Shown here in pieces: positions 27,810 to 38,752 of a DNA stretch of 64,000 bases. Position numbers and translations under genes: made by a program. The stretch spans positions 186,001 through 250,000 of the forward strand of contig CAWELC010000009.1 of NCBI GenBank assembly GCA_963809875.1. Reading direction: 5' to 3'. The notes under the pieces were generated by a model. It searched no databases. It was given only the letters and a program-made list of their open reading frames with translations, and was not told the origin of the DNA. The first letter of the stretch is position 1; every line of letters begins with the position of its first letter. This DNA comes from JAFGAS01 sp963809875. Lineage in GTDB: Bacteria > Desulfobacterota > Zymogenia > Zymogenales > Zymogenaceae.

Positions 27810-30800
27810 CTAGTGCCGGAGTTGGACGAAAATTCCGGGACGGATGAAATAAACACCACCCTTAACAACTGTATCAGATGTGACCGCTTCTGTCAAGGCT
27901 TGGACGTAGGCCTCCATCTGCCCTTTATAGCGGAGGGCCGCCTCGGCCGCGCCTTCCCGCGTGACGGAGTCCGTCTTATAGTCAAGAACGATGAGCCCCC
28001 CGGACGTCTCGTAGACGATGTCGATTCTTCCGGTCAGCGTCAGCCCGTCCCTCTTCGTCAGAAGGGGGAGTTCCCTGCCGATGATCCGGGAAGACGCGAT
28101 CTCCCTTCCTGTCTCCGACTCGAGAAATCTCTCGATAAGCGGGCGGGCCTCGGCGATAAGCCCGGCGGTATCGTCGGATGAAAGCCCGATGCCTGCCGCC
28201 GCCCGCTCGATGAGGTTGTCGGGCAGCCCGCCTCCGGAAAAGTCCATGCGCCACAGGACCTCGTGGACGAGCGTGCCCACGAGGCGGCCGGTCCCCTCCG
28301 CATCGGGGGTGACCGCCGGGCGGCGCGTCACCGGCTCTTCGTCCTTTCCCTCGGTGACGAAGGAGAAGAGACTGCCGCCCATCGCCCGCTCGTATTCGGC
28401 GCGTCGCTCTTGCCTCGGCCTTCGCGGGCGAGCTCGAGGGGGGTCGGATCGACGGGCCCGGAAAAGAGGTCGCCGATACGAGCGCGCCGTTTCTCGACCG
28501 AGAACTTCCCGTCACCCGTCACGGTCGATTTTCTCCAGAGCACCGGCGGCAGATCGCCGGTCTCGGGTGAATCGACGAACTCCACCAGCGCGTGCTGGTG
28601 GCTTGTCTCTTCCTTTCCCGGAGCCGACCAGGATCAGCCGGTCCCGCGCCCGGGTCGCGGCGACATACAGGAGTCTCCTTTCCTCGGCCGCGGCGCGCCA
28701 ATCCTCGCGGGCGCGGATCGCGCGCGATACCCGAGATCGGCCGCGGGGCCCAGCCGGGCGCCGGAAACAGGCGCGCCCGACCGGTCGATGAATATCCCCT
28801 CCCGGTCCCACTGCCTCTTTTTCCTGCCCAGGTCGACGACGAACACGACCGGGAACTCGAGCCCCTTGGCGGCGTGGATCGTCATGATCCGCACGGCGTT
28901 TTTCCCCTCCTCCGTCACCACGGCCTCCGCCTCGTCCTCGCGCTCGAGCGAAAGCGCGGTGAGCAGCTTCAGGAACGCCGGCAGCGTCAGCGGCCCCTTG
29001 GACTCGAGGGCACGGGCGGTCTCCTGGATCTTCATGAGGTTGCCGACCCGCTGCGCCCCCCCGGGACCGAAGGCGTTGACCTCGACGATCGGGATCGGTC
29101 CGATAGATCTCGGCAAGGAGATCCGAAAGGCGTGAGCCGAAAGGCCGAGTCGTGAAGACGCCTCAGCGTCCCGAGGGCCTGCGCCCACCGGGCCCTCTCT
29201 GTCCGTCCGACCAGATAGGAGAGCGTGCCCCGGCGGGCCGACTCATAGAGGGTCAGGTCGTCGATACCGAAGGCGGGGCTCCTCAGGGCGCCGACCAGCG
29301 ACCGCCGGTCGGCAGGTTTGAAGACCGCCCTGAGGATATTGGTTATGTCGTAGATCTCCTGGCGCTGGAAGTATCCTCTGCCCCCCACGATGAAATAGGG
29401 GATTCCCGACCGTTTGAGCGCCTCCTCGTAGAGGCGGAGACCCGCGACAGAGACCGAAACAGGACGGCGATGTCCCGGTACTCGATATCCCGGTATTGAT
29501 ATCTCCGGTGCGGCGCTCCCGGCTGTTTCGGACGATCCTGCCCTCGACCTTTTCCTCGACCAGATCGCCTGTATCCGCGCGGCGATGAAGTCGGCCTCCG
29601 CCCGCCGGACCTCCTCGACCGACATCGAAGACTCGGGATCGGAATCGACGATTCTGTACGGCGGGGGTGCGGTCGACCGCAGCGATATCGGAAACGGCGG
29701 GAGTCGAGCGCATCGTACTGTATGGTGTATCGATCGTCCTCGTGCCGGATGTAGCCGTCAAAGAAAGCGTTCTGGAAGGTGATGAGGTGCTGCTGGCTCC
29801 GATAGTTGGTCTTAAGCGGATCGACTCCGGCCACCCGATTCTTCGATCTTCTTCATCACGGAAAAGAAGACGCCGACATCCGCCTCACGAAAGCGGTAGA
29901 TCGACTGCTTCGGGTCTCCGACGATGAAGAGCTTTCCCGGCTTCAGTCTCACCTCGTGTGGTCGCCCTGCGGAAGCGGCCGTTCTTCGCCAGCAGCAGGA
30001 CGATGTCACCGAGGATCGGGTCGATGTCCTGAAACTCGTCCACGAGGATGAAGTCGAATTCATTCTGATATCGTCTTCGGATGGAGAGGTCTCGCTCGAG
30101 GAGGTTCTTTGTCTCCCAGATCAGGTCGAAGAACGAGAGGAGTCCCCGCCGTCGCTTCTCCGCCCGGAAGAACTCGACGAAGTCGGACAGGACACGGATT
30201 GCCGTATAGGTTACGGCGTCCTGTTCAAGGCCGCGGAGGAAGGTTCCTACCTCCCGGAGCGTCTCGATCGCGCCGTCGGGACCGTCGACACGTCGTTTTA
30301 CGTCTTCAAACAGGTCCTGGTCACCCCAGCGGCTCTTGCTCCCTCCACGCTTCACGATCCGCGCCTGCCGGCAGTCGCGGTCGATATCGGAAAGCTCGTC
30401 TTTTGAGAGGATCGCCTTAACCGCGATGAACCGGTCAAAGAGGGGATCACTACCCGTCACTGACGGTGTAATGGACGCGAGCGACCTTCGTATCTCATCG
30501 AGACGTTCTTCCAACCGTTTGCGTTCATCCCGGGGATCGATCCGATGGACGAAATAGTCGGCAAGCCGGTCGGGTCGGGAGGCCAGCGTCAGGGCGATTT
30601 CCTTGAGGCCCTCCGCGCTCATATGTCCCAGGAGCATCACGAGGTCATCGTCAAACCGCGTTCCTCCCCAGAAGACCCCCTTGGCCCATTGCCGCCAGAG
30701 CTCATCCGCCAGCAGGATATCAGAAGACTCCTCCTCGATGGCAAATTCGGGGTCGACGTCCGCCTCAAAGGGATTTTCCCGGAGTATTCTCCGCGCCAGG

Positions 30801-31099
30801 GAGTGAATGGTGCTGATCTGCGCGCGGGGTAACGAGGAGATCGCCGTCAAGAAGCGATGGTCATTGGTCTGGGCGAAGCTCGCTTCGAGCTTATCCCTCA
30901 GTTTCTCCTTCATGTCGGCGGCGGCGGAATCCGAGAAGGTGACGGCCAGGATCCGCTCGATTGGCACGTCCCGCCGCTCGATCAGGGCGATGATCTCGCT
31001 GATCAGGCGGGTGGTCTTTCCCGTGCCCGCGCCGGCGATGACCGCGATGCTCACACCCTCGGCCAACCCGAAGGACTGGGTGGCGGTTTCACGTTTCAT
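27810..31099 (-). CDS. addA: AddA-type UvrD/Rep helicase-nuclease, heavily interrupted by frame breaks
   Basis: Helicase-nuclease subunit for processing double-strand breaks for RecA recombination. The first 390 residues are intact: Walker A AGAGTGKTTRLI near residue 22, TFSDSAAADMKEKL (motif Ia), and FILVDEFQDIDP (motif II). Later motifs occur in alternating frames: FIVGDPKQSIYRFREADV near 29880-29930, RIMTIHAAKGLEFPVVF near 28840-28890, RRLLYVAATRARDRLILVG near 28620-28680, and a C-terminal PD-(D/E)XK nuclease domain (LTGRIDIVY ... LIVLDYKTD near 27980-28040). I count roughly ten breaks between 29980 and 28390. Conserved motifs argue for consensus errors, but true inactivation cannot be excluded. 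The start overlaps addB by 11 bases. Confidence 0.85.
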
Positions 31100-34000
31100 C
31101 GTGCCCGTCGTCCTCTTCGATTTGAGTGGGGCCGTCAGCCGTCATCTCCCTTCTGATGGTGCCGATCGGCTTTATGTCGCTGCGGCAGAGGTCCCGGAAC
31201 GTGCAGAAGCGGCACGAATTGCTTCTGGAGGGCGTGAACCGGCCGGCCAGCATCGCGTCGATAACCGAACCGATCCCCTTTATGACGGCATCCCGGGTCT
31301 CCTCGTACTCCTCCCCTGAAAGAGTCTCGCGGTAATCCTTCTCCTGTTCCGCCTCGAGGTAGACGAGGGCGCCACCGCCGGGCCTGCGCGTTTCATTAAA
31401 TATAACGGCATCGGCCGCCATAAGATAGATGGGCAGCTGAAAATGGCGTCCGGCGAGGATCTCGGTCTTGAGCTTGCGCGCTCCCGAGCCCCTTTTCCGC
31501 TTATAGTCGACAACGGCAAAAGTCGCGTCCGATTCGTTACTATCGATCCGGTCGATCCTCCCGACAAAATGAATAGTGTGCCGCCCGATGATGAGGGCCA
31601 GCGCCGGGTTTTCCGACTGCCCGTTTCTCCCGGAGCCGAAAGCCACCTCATAGAGGGAAGGCAGGAATCCCGACGTACTTCCGTCCATCTCCCGACCGAC
31701 GAGACGTCCCACGATTCCGGTGGCATGTTCCTCCCGTGCCCGAAGGATCAGGGTCGGGACGCGTCCCGAAAGCATGCGCGAAGTCTCCTTTTTCACATAG
31801 GTCTTGACCAGCCCGTCGACAGCCTCGCGGTCGGCCGTGGCCGACGCAAAGAGCCCCTTTTGGACGAGAAGGGGAAGGAGGCGGGAGAGGATCCGGTGAT
31901 AGAGGAGGCCCAGCTCCCGCGACTCCACATCCAGTTCCTCTTCGACCGCCTCTTCCTGCCGGGTCGAGAGTATGTGATGCATGAAAAAGTCGAATGGGCA
32001 GGACGCGTAGGTTTCCAGCTTCTGCGACGACAGGGGCACGATCATGTCCATGAGGCCGTCCGCGCGGCCGATGAAACCGTCGTACTTTCCGAAGGGCCTG
32101 TCGGAGGCCCTCTCATCAAGCGCAGCGAGCCCTTCGCGCAGGAACGGAGTAGCCAAGACGACACCCCGTACCGCACGGAGTTCGCTTTCTCTCGGCCATC
32201 GCAGGCAGAGGGAGGCGTGCATATCCTGGGTGCGGTAGCGCGAGAGCTCCGTGTCGGTCGCCGTTATGCGGGGGTAGTCACGCCGAGCCGGTCGGGAGGG
32301 CGGGGACGCGAGGGGGAGTGCGGTACCGCCGATTGTTATGCGCGATGCGAGCTCGGCCAGAAACGGCGAGGGCGAGAGGGTTCGGCCCGCGTCGTCGCTG
32401 CGTTGCCTCGTTAAAATGAGGAGATCCCGCGCCGACGCAACGGTTAGCGCAAAAAGGGTACGATCTTCAAGAGAGCGGGAAGCGGACGTCGGCAGCCCCA
32501 GTATGCCGCCCGGTCTCGTCGGAAAGGAACGCGTCGCGACCCGGGACCCGTGGAAAGACCTTTTCGTTCATCCCCATGAGGAAGAGGACCTTCCGTGGGA
32601 GCCCCCGTGCGCCCATGACGTCCGAGACAAAGACGCCGTCGATGTCCTCGGCGAAGGGGGCCTTTCTCTCTGAGATCGTATCTCTGAGGAGGGCGATGCA
32701 ATCGTCTCGCGTGATGGAGTGCCGGATGGATGAGACCACGGTAAGGATGTCCAATATCTCCTTGAGGTATCCGGGGGGCCGATACCGACCGTCGGCGGGG
32801 CGCGCATACGTGTCGATGAGAGAGGTGAAACGATCGTGATACTCGGAAGGCGACGCCTCGGCCGGGATGTCGGCCAGCGCCGAGAGGAATTCGATGACGA
32901 TCGGTTGAACCGCTTGGATGTAGCGCGTCATCGATTGTTCCAGGTCATCCGATCCAGCACCCTCTATCTCCTCCCCGAGGTGGTCGGTGGACGCCGCGTG
33001 ATTCCTGTGCTCGTTAAAGGCGTTTTCCCACTCTTTTTTTCCCGATATGACCCGATACCTCCTCGCGATTGCCGCCAGAAGGTAAGCGTTGTCGCGCACC
33101 CAGGGTTCATCGCCGGTCGGAAGGCCCGGCCAGGCGAAGAGGGCTGACGAGATGAGAAACGAGACATCGTCCCGGGGAAGGCCCCGCTCAAGGGCCGAGA
33201 TCAACACGAGGAAATAGCCAATCTCCGGAATCGACGAGAGGGGTCGGCCGCCGTCAAAGACGGCGGGGATTGAAAATTCGTCAAACGCATCGCTGAGAAC
33301 ATCCGTAAAATCGACCAAATCTCTTACGGCTATCGAGATATCGTGCCATTGGAGGGCGGGGTTTTGCTCCTTCAGGCCGATGATCTCCAACGCCACCGCC
33401 CGGGCCTCCCCGTAAGGGCCTGAGGCGGTGATCATCTCGATGAGCCCGCCGGCCTCCCGGCGGGTCGACCCCGGAGTCGAGAAAAGCTCACGGGCTATCG
33501 AGAGGATGACGGGCTCGGATTGGGCACGAAGGGGCCGGTCGGGATCCCCCGCGGTCTCTGACAGCCCCCGATAGAACGCCGCGGTCTCCCGGAAAAACTC
33601 CTCGGTCCCGTCGGAAAATCCCCCGGGAGAAAAGATCGTAAGGTCACCCCGCGCGTCAAGGTGTCGGACGATGTCCCTCTGGGCCGGGTTAAGGTCATAG
33701 AAACCGTAAAGGAAGAGGGTTGATGGTATCTCGTGGGGAATGCCCGACGCAAGGAGCCGCCCCGTCTCGCCTATGAGGTCATCGGCATCGCGTATCTCCC
33801 GGTCTTGTTTCAGGTCATAAAACGATTGATATATGGAAAAGAGGGTCTTCTCGATCCCTGTGAGGCGGGTGGGCGCCGTGACCCGATACGAAGTGAAGCG
33901 GGAGAAGAGAGACAAAAGCCGCGTCATGGAACTTCTATACGAAAGGAAGTAGGCAGTATGCTCGTTCTGTGGAAGGTGCGATTCGATGGCCTGCCTGAGC

Positions 34001-34272
34001 AGTAGCGGCATCACGGCGCCCGGGGGGATCGGGCGGACTTCCCGCCGAGCGGCCGCCAGTGCCGAGAGAGCCAAGGTAAAGAAGGTAAAGAAATTGACGT
34101 TCAGCCAGGAACCCCGGGCGGCCAAAATCGATTGAAGGCGGCGGACGAGCGCCCGGGTCGGGACGATAACGGCCAGCGGACGGAAGGGGTCGTGCCTCTT
34201 TGCCGAGGCGATCTCGTCGGCGAGGCGCTCCTCCAGATAAGGAAAGAAGGGTCCGGTAAATAGTCGCGCCAT
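31089..34272 (-). CDS. addB: AddB-like PD-(D/E)XK nuclease subunit, one frame break
   Basis: Partner of AddA. The N-terminal part has the helicase-like, probably inactive fold of AddB (no clear Walker A; LAVIVPTRALVRRLQSIL near residue 33; KVLFLMGMNEKVFPRVP near 575). The C-terminal nuclease shows VGRIDRIDS and AVVDYKRKR. Cysteines in YASCPFDFFMHH and in CRFCTFRDLC match the four-cysteine iron-sulfur staple around the nuclease of AddB enzymes. One extra base near 32505 breaks the frame; past it LGLPTSASRSLEDRTLFAL continues. It starts 5 bases after fadD and is coupled to addA. About 1060 residues in total. Confidence 0.88.
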
Positions 34273-34277
34273 CGTTT

Positions 34278-36071
34278 CTATTCGTAAAGGGATTCGATGA
34301 GGTCCCGGTAACGCTCGGCGATAACCCTGCGCTTGACCTTGAGGGTCGGGGTGATCTCGCCCTCCTCCTGAGAGAATTCCCGGGGCAGTACGATGAACTT
34401 CTTGATGGTCTCGAACTTCGCGAGCGTGCCGTTGACCCGATCGACGCCGCCGCGGACCAATTCCATGATCTCGGGGCGTCCGGTCAGCTCCTCGAAGGAC
34501 GAATAGGGTATGCCGTGCCGCTGAGCGTAGAGCTCGGTCTCCGCCTTATCCAGGGTGAGAAGCGCCGTCAGGTAGTTGCGGCTGTCACCGTAGACCATCG
34601 GCAGGGAAACGAGCGGGATCTGCTTGAGGAGGTTTTCTATGTTGGCAGGAGAGATGTTCTTGCCGCCCGAGGTGATGATGAGGTCCTTCTTCCGGTCGGT
34701 GATGACCAGATAGCCGTCTTTGTCCCACGCGCCGATGTCCCCGGTGTAGCACCAGCCGTCCCTGATGGTCTCTGCGGTCAGATCGGGCTTGTTATGGTAG
34801 CCCAGGAAATTGTTGCCCCGCATGAGGATCTCGCCGTCCGGGGCGATTTTTACGGTAAAGCCGGGCATCGATCTGCCGACGGTGCCGTACTTGCAGGCGT
34901 CAAAGGTCGTCATCGTCCCCCCGACGGTCTCGGTCAGGCCGTAGAACTCGAGAACCTGTATCCCGACGCTGTGGATGAACTCGCCGACCTCTGCCGAGAG
35001 GGGCGCTCCCGCCGACAGCGCGAAGGTGAGCCTGCCCCCCAGGGCGGCACGGATCTTCTTGAAGACGAGGGCGTCGGCAACGCCATATTGGAGTGCGAGC
35101 GAGGCGGGAAGCTTTCCGTGGGCGTTGAGAATCTGGCTCCGTCGCCTCCCCACCGACACCGCCCACGAAAAGAGGCGCCTCTTTACGGCCGAGCCCTGCG
35201 ACGCGGTGGCCGTGATCCTTCCGTAGACCTTCTCGAAGATACGGGGGACGCTCGTGAAATAGGTTGGGCGCACCTCGAGCATGTTGGCGCCGAGCGTATC
35301 CAGCGATTCCGCGATGGCAAAGGGGATATTATTATAGATATTGAAGTAATACCCCGATACCCTCGGGTAGAAGTGGGATATCGGCAGGATCATGAGCGAC
35401 AGGTTCGACCGCCCGTCGATATGAATGATCTCCCTGATGGAGTTCAGCACGAAAACGGCGTTCCGATGGGAGAGCACGCACCCCTTGGGCGGGCCGGTCG
35501 TGCCGGAGGTGTAGACGATGGTGGCGGGGTCGTCGGGGGTGACCGCCCCGGACCTCTTCATGAGCTCGTGGGAACGGGCCTTCATCTGTTGCCGGCCCGT
35601 CTCCTGAAGAGTGGAAAACGAGGCAACTACCCGGTCGTTTTCGGGCGGGTCCCCCTCGATGAGGAAGATCCGGTCGAGATTCTTCAGCTCGCCCCGCTTT
35701 TCGACGACCTTGGCAAGCTGGGTCGACTCCTCCACGACGATGAAGCGACACCCGGAGTCGGAGATGACATAGGCGCACTGTTCGGCGGTGCTGGTATGAT
35801 AGATGGGCACGTCGATTCCGCCGGCAAGGAGGGTCGCCAGATCCGCGATGATCCACTCGATGCGATTTGCCGAGAGGATGGCAACCCTGTCGCCGGGCGC
35901 AAGCCCCGAGGCGATGAGCCCCGTGGCAGTAGCCGCCACCCGGTCGGCAAGCTCGCGCCAGGTGAGGTCGGTATATATTGCCCCCTTCTCCTTCTTGTAT
36001 TTGATGATGACGTCGTCGGCGTATTTCTTCGCGTTTTGCTGAAAGACGGAATTAAGGGTTTCGTTGGTCAT
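34278..36071 (-). CDS. fadD: Long-chain-fatty-acid--CoA ligase (AMP-forming)
   Basis: Activates fatty acids to acyl-CoA through an acyl-adenylate. The ATP/AMP-binding motif YTSGTTGPPKGCVLSH is near residue 190, a FYGLTETVGG segment near 375, and the hinge/adenylation region YTGDIGAWDKDGYLVITDRKKDLI near 440. Length 597 residues matches the FAA1-like long-chain class. GGAGG precedes the ATG. It is followed after 5 bases by addB. The gene is intact. The symbol is a functional label; substrate chain length is not proven. Confidence 0.9.
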   Translation of the reverse strand: MTNETLNSVFQQNAKKYADDVIIKYKKEKGAIYTDLTWRELADRVAATATGLIASGLAPGDRVAILSANRIEWIIADLATLLAGGIDVPIYHTSTAEQCAYVISDSGCRFIVVEESTQLAKVVEKRGELKNLDRIFLIEGDPPENDRVVASFSTLQETGRQQMKARSHELMKRSGAVTPDDPATIVYTSGTTGPPKGCVLSHRNAVFVLNSIREIIHIDGRSNLSLMILPISHFYPRVSGYYFNIYNNIPFAIAESLDTLGANMLEVRPTYFTSVPRIFEKVYGRITATASQGSAVKRRLFSWAVSVGRRRSQILNAHGKLPASLALQYGVADALVFKKIRAALGGRLTFALSAGAPLSAEVGEFIHSVGIQVLEFYGLTETVGGTMTTFDACKYGTVGRSMPGFTVKIAPDGEILMRGNNFLGYHNKPDLTAETIRDGWCYTGDIGAWDKDGYLVITDRKKDLIITSGGKNISPANIENLLKQIPLVSLPMVYGDSRNYLTALLTLDKAETELYAQRHGIPYSSFEELTGRPEIMELVRGGVDRVNGTLAKFETIKKFIVLPREFSQEEGEITPTLKVKRRVIAERYRDLIESLYE

Positions 36072-36241
36072 TGCAGTCCTCCGGTGGGATAGGCATCTTG
36101 CGGCCCCTCCCGTTGGTGGGCGATCGACGAGGATTACCGGCAGACGTGAGAGACCGGGGGGGCTCGATGGGCACAGACAAAAACCACACGCCGGGTCCCG
36201 GTCTTTCTATAGTCCCGCCTCACGGTCGTCAAGACCCGCCG

Positions 36242-36275
36242 GGCCGGCCGTTTATGGCCGGCCGGTGCCGGCCGG
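36242..36275. repeat. GGCCGGCC palindrome cluster between HDAC-like gene and fadD
   Basis: GGCCGGCC occurs at 36242-36249 and 36256-36263, separated by GTTTAT, and an overlapping CCGGCCGG at 36268-36275. It can form a strong hairpin in the 320-base gap 36072-36391, perhaps attenuating read-through; there is no T run. Nothing else in the gap is identifiable. Confidence 0.4.
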
Positions 36276-36391
36276 TATCCGTTCTCGCGGCGGTGCGCGG
36301 GGACTTGGACTATCTTCTCACTTCTCGCGGCCGCGCGCCACGGGGTTTGACGCGGAAGATCGGGGATGTCAACGGTGTGATCGGTCCGGCC

Positions 36392-37447
36392 CTACGAAAA
36401 GCACTTCCAGTATTCTTTCTGGATTCCGATCGCCCGGGCGATGGGGTTGTCGGCGGTCCTGCCGATGCTGTCGGGGTCCCTGCCCATAAGCTCCCGATCG
36501 GCGGCGTTTTCTCCCATGAGCTGTCTGGTGACGCTCTTGACCCCGTCCCTGAGACCTCCGAGGTTATAGCCTCCTTCCAGCGTGACGAGGAGCTTACCGT
36601 CCGAACATGACGCGGCGATGTCAAGGATGACCTGGGCCATCGTCGCGTATCCGGCCGACGTCACCTCCATGCCACCGAGGGGATCCTTGAAATAGGTATC
36701 AAATCCGGCCGATACCATCACCAGCTGGGGCTTGTATTCGAGGGCGACGGGGACCAGCACCTTCTTGAATATCTTATAGTACTCGGCGTCGCCGTTTCCC
36801 ATGGACAGCGGGATATTGACGGTAAAGCCCTTTCCCTCTCCCTCGCCGACCTCTCCGAAGGCTCCGGTTCCCGGGTAAAAGGGATACTGGTGGGTGGAGA
36901 AGTAGAGGACGCGCCGGTCACGGTAAAAGGAATGCTGCGTCCCGTTTCCGTGATGGAGGTCCCAATCGACGATGAGGACGCGTGAAAGGCCGTAGTGCTT
37001 GATCGCGTAGGCCGCGGCGATGGCCACGTTGTTGAAGAGGCAAAATCCCATTCCCTGTCCGGCCTCGGCGTGATGGCCGGGGGGCCTCACGAGACCGAAG
37101 ACGTTGGTGAGCTCGCCCTTCATGATCTTGTCGACGCCGACAATAAGGCCGCCGGCCGCAAAAAGGGCGGCCTCGAACGAAAGCTCGGAGGTCTGGGTAT
37201 CGGAATCGAGGGAGAAGCGCGGTTTACCGGCCGTTGAGGCGACGTAGTCGTAGTAGCGATGCTCATGGATCAGCTCGATCTCTTCCCGGGTTGCCTTCCG
37301 GGGCTGGATCGTCTCGAATTTTCCGGCCATGTCCTCTTCTGTCAGCATCTCGTAGAGGACCTCAAGGCGCTGGGGACTCTCCCAGTGCAGGTAGCCGGGC
37401 TTATGTTCCAGGTAAATGGGATCTTTGACGATACCGGTCTTATTCAC
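36392..37447 (-). CDS. Histone deacetylase superfamily protein (AcuC/APAH-like)
   Basis: Zinc-dependent deacetylase of the arginase/deacetylase fold. Conserved active-site features are RPPGHHAEAGQGMGFCLFNNVA near residues 119-140 (the paired histidines), DWDLHHGNGTQH near 173-184 (zinc ligands) and SAGFDTYFKDPLGGM near 258. The 351-residue length is normal. Bacterial members act on acetyl-lysine, acetylpolyamines or related amides; the substrate is unknown. Acyl-CoA ligases nearby make control of protein acylation imaginable, but that is inference. Confidence 0.92.
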   Translation of the reverse strand: MNKTGIVKDPIYLEHKPGYLHWESPQRLEVLYEMLTEEDMAGKFETIQPRKATREEIELIHEHRYYDYVASTAGKPRFSLDSDTQTSELSFEAALFAAGGLIVGVDKIMKGELTNVFGLVRPPGHHAEAGQGMGFCLFNNVAIAAAYAIKHYGLSRVLIVDWDLHHGNGTQHSFYRDRRVLYFSTHQYPFYPGTGAFGEVGEGEGKGFTVNIPLSMGNGDAEYYKIFKKVLVPVALEYKPQLVMVSAGFDTYFKDPLGGMEVTSAGYATMAQVILDIAASCSDGKLLVTLEGGYNLGGLRDGVKSVTRQLMGENAADRELMGRDPDSIGRTADNPIARAIGIQKEYWKCFS

Positions 37448-37492
37448 GGCGTCATCCTTTTCGTGGGAACGTGTGGAGGGACTCTTTCCAAA

Positions 37493-37521
37493 TTGATATC
37501 ACGGTATCGGCAAAAAATCAA
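37493..37521 (-). promoter_or_regulatory. Promoter for the HDAC-like gene
   Basis: On the minus strand TTGATT (37516-37521), 17 bases, TATCAA (37493-37498), about 46 bases from the start codon. Confidence 0.5.
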
Positions 37522-37534
37522 CGGTTTTTGTTGT

Positions 37535-37563
37535 TTGACACGGGCCGTTTCCTTTGATACAGT
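37535..37563 (+). promoter_or_regulatory. Promoter for the histidine kinase-sigma-54 activator pair
   Basis: TTGACA (37535-37540), 17-base spacer, TACAGT (37558-37563), 64 bases before the kinase ATG. It is divergent from the HDAC-like gene promoter. Confidence 0.7.
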
Positions 37564-37626
37564 AGTGGCCGTTTCACCTCGGCCACCGAGCATTGATTTT
37601 TCATTTAGCGGGTGCGGAGAGGAGTC

Positions 37627-38751
37627 ATGGCGCAGAAAGCGGCAAGCAATAAGAAGGCCGACGAGGGGCAAAGACTCACGAAGGCGCTGGAGGACCTCGG
37701 TCAGTTTACCGAGAGCATCGTGGAAATAGTCCAGGACGGGCTGATCACCATAGACGGCAAAGGCAAGGTCCTCTATTTCAATAAAGCAGCCCAGGAGATC
37801 CTCGGTTACGCCCGTAAACGCGTCATCGGCAGAAATATCGAAGACATCTTCAGCCGAGAGGATATCGAGCGCATCCTTGCCGGCGGGTTTCGGGCGGGTG
37901 AGGCGCGGGTCGGCAAGGAGACGACGCTCAAGAAGTTTAACGGAGATGCGGTCTCCATCGGGACGAGCACCACGGTCTACACCGACAGCGCCGGCAATAT
38001 ACAGGGGCACATCATCACCTTCAAGGACCTGACCGAGATCCACCGGATGCAGGAGGAGATCCTCAGGATGGACCGCCTGGCCTCCCTGGGAGAGATTTCT
38101 TCGGGCATCGCCCATGAAATCAGGAACCCCCTGGCGGCCATCAAGACCACGGCCCAGGCGATGGAAGAGGAGATGGAGACCGATGACCCCAAGCGGGAAT
38201 TCCTCTCCCGGATCGTCAAGGAGATCGACCGGCTCGACACGATGCTGAGGACCTTCTTTTCCTTTGCCAAGCCCAAACGGCCGATGTTCGTGCGCTGCGA
38301 TATCCGGGATGTGGTCAAAGAGGTGCTCCTCCTCCTCAACAAGGACGTCAAGAACAATCAGATCGAGCTGCTGGAAAAGTACGCCCCGAACCTGCCGGCC
38401 GTCCACGGCGATTTTCAGCAGCTCCAGCAGGTATTCCTGAACCTCTTTCTCAACTCCATTGAGTTCATGGACCCGAGCCGGGAAAAGAAGATATTCATCA
38501 CCGCGTGGGAGAAGAAGACCAGCCAGAAGAAACGCCTCCTGGAGGTTTCCGTTACCGACACCGGCGTGGGTATCGATGACGAGCACATCAACAAGATTTT
38601 CGACCCGTTCTTTACCACGACCGCCAAGGGCACCGGCCTGGGCCTCTCGATCACCTACCGCATCGTCCAGAGACACGGCGGCTCCATCGTAGTCAACAGC
38701 AAGAAGGGCCAGGGTACGACATTTATCATCAATCTGCCGACGATTGAATGA
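37627..38751 (+). CDS. Cytoplasmic PAS-domain histidine kinase (NtrB-like)
   Basis: Sensor kinase with no membrane segment or signal peptide, so it should sense an internal cue. A PAS domain covers about residues 20-135 (DGLITIDGKGKVLYFNKAAQEILGY). The HisKA H-box ASLGEISSGIAHEIRNPL is near residue 155, with the phospho-accepting His. The ATPase domain has the N-box FLNLFLNSIEFM, DTGVGID and GTGLGLSI. GGAGAGGAG at 37616-37624 selects the ATG at 37627. The stop is one base before the response regulator start, identifying them as a cognate pair. Confidence 0.95.
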   Translation: MAQKAASNKKADEGQRLTKALEDLGQFTESIVEIVQDGLITIDGKGKVLYFNKAAQEILGYARKRVIGRNIEDIFSREDIERILAGGFRAGEARVGKETTLKKFNGDAVSIGTSTTVYTDSAGNIQGHIITFKDLTEIHRMQEEILRMDRLASLGEISSGIAHEIRNPLAAIKTTAQAMEEEMETDDPKREFLSRIVKEIDRLDTMLRTFFSFAKPKRPMFVRCDIRDVVKEVLLLLNKDVKNNQIELLEKYAPNLPAVHGDFQQLQQVFLNLFLNSIEFMDPSREKKIFITAWEKKTSQKKRLLEVSVTDTGVGIDDEHINKIFDPFFTTTAKGTGLGLSITYRIVQRHGGSIVVNSKKGQGTTFIINLPTIE

Positions 38752-38752
38752 C

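Noticed and set aside
28263..29135. 290-codon plus-strand frame inside the addA region
   Set aside because: The complementary strand carries conserved helicase motifs in all its frame segments; the plus-strand product is Arg/Ser/Pro-rich nonsense.
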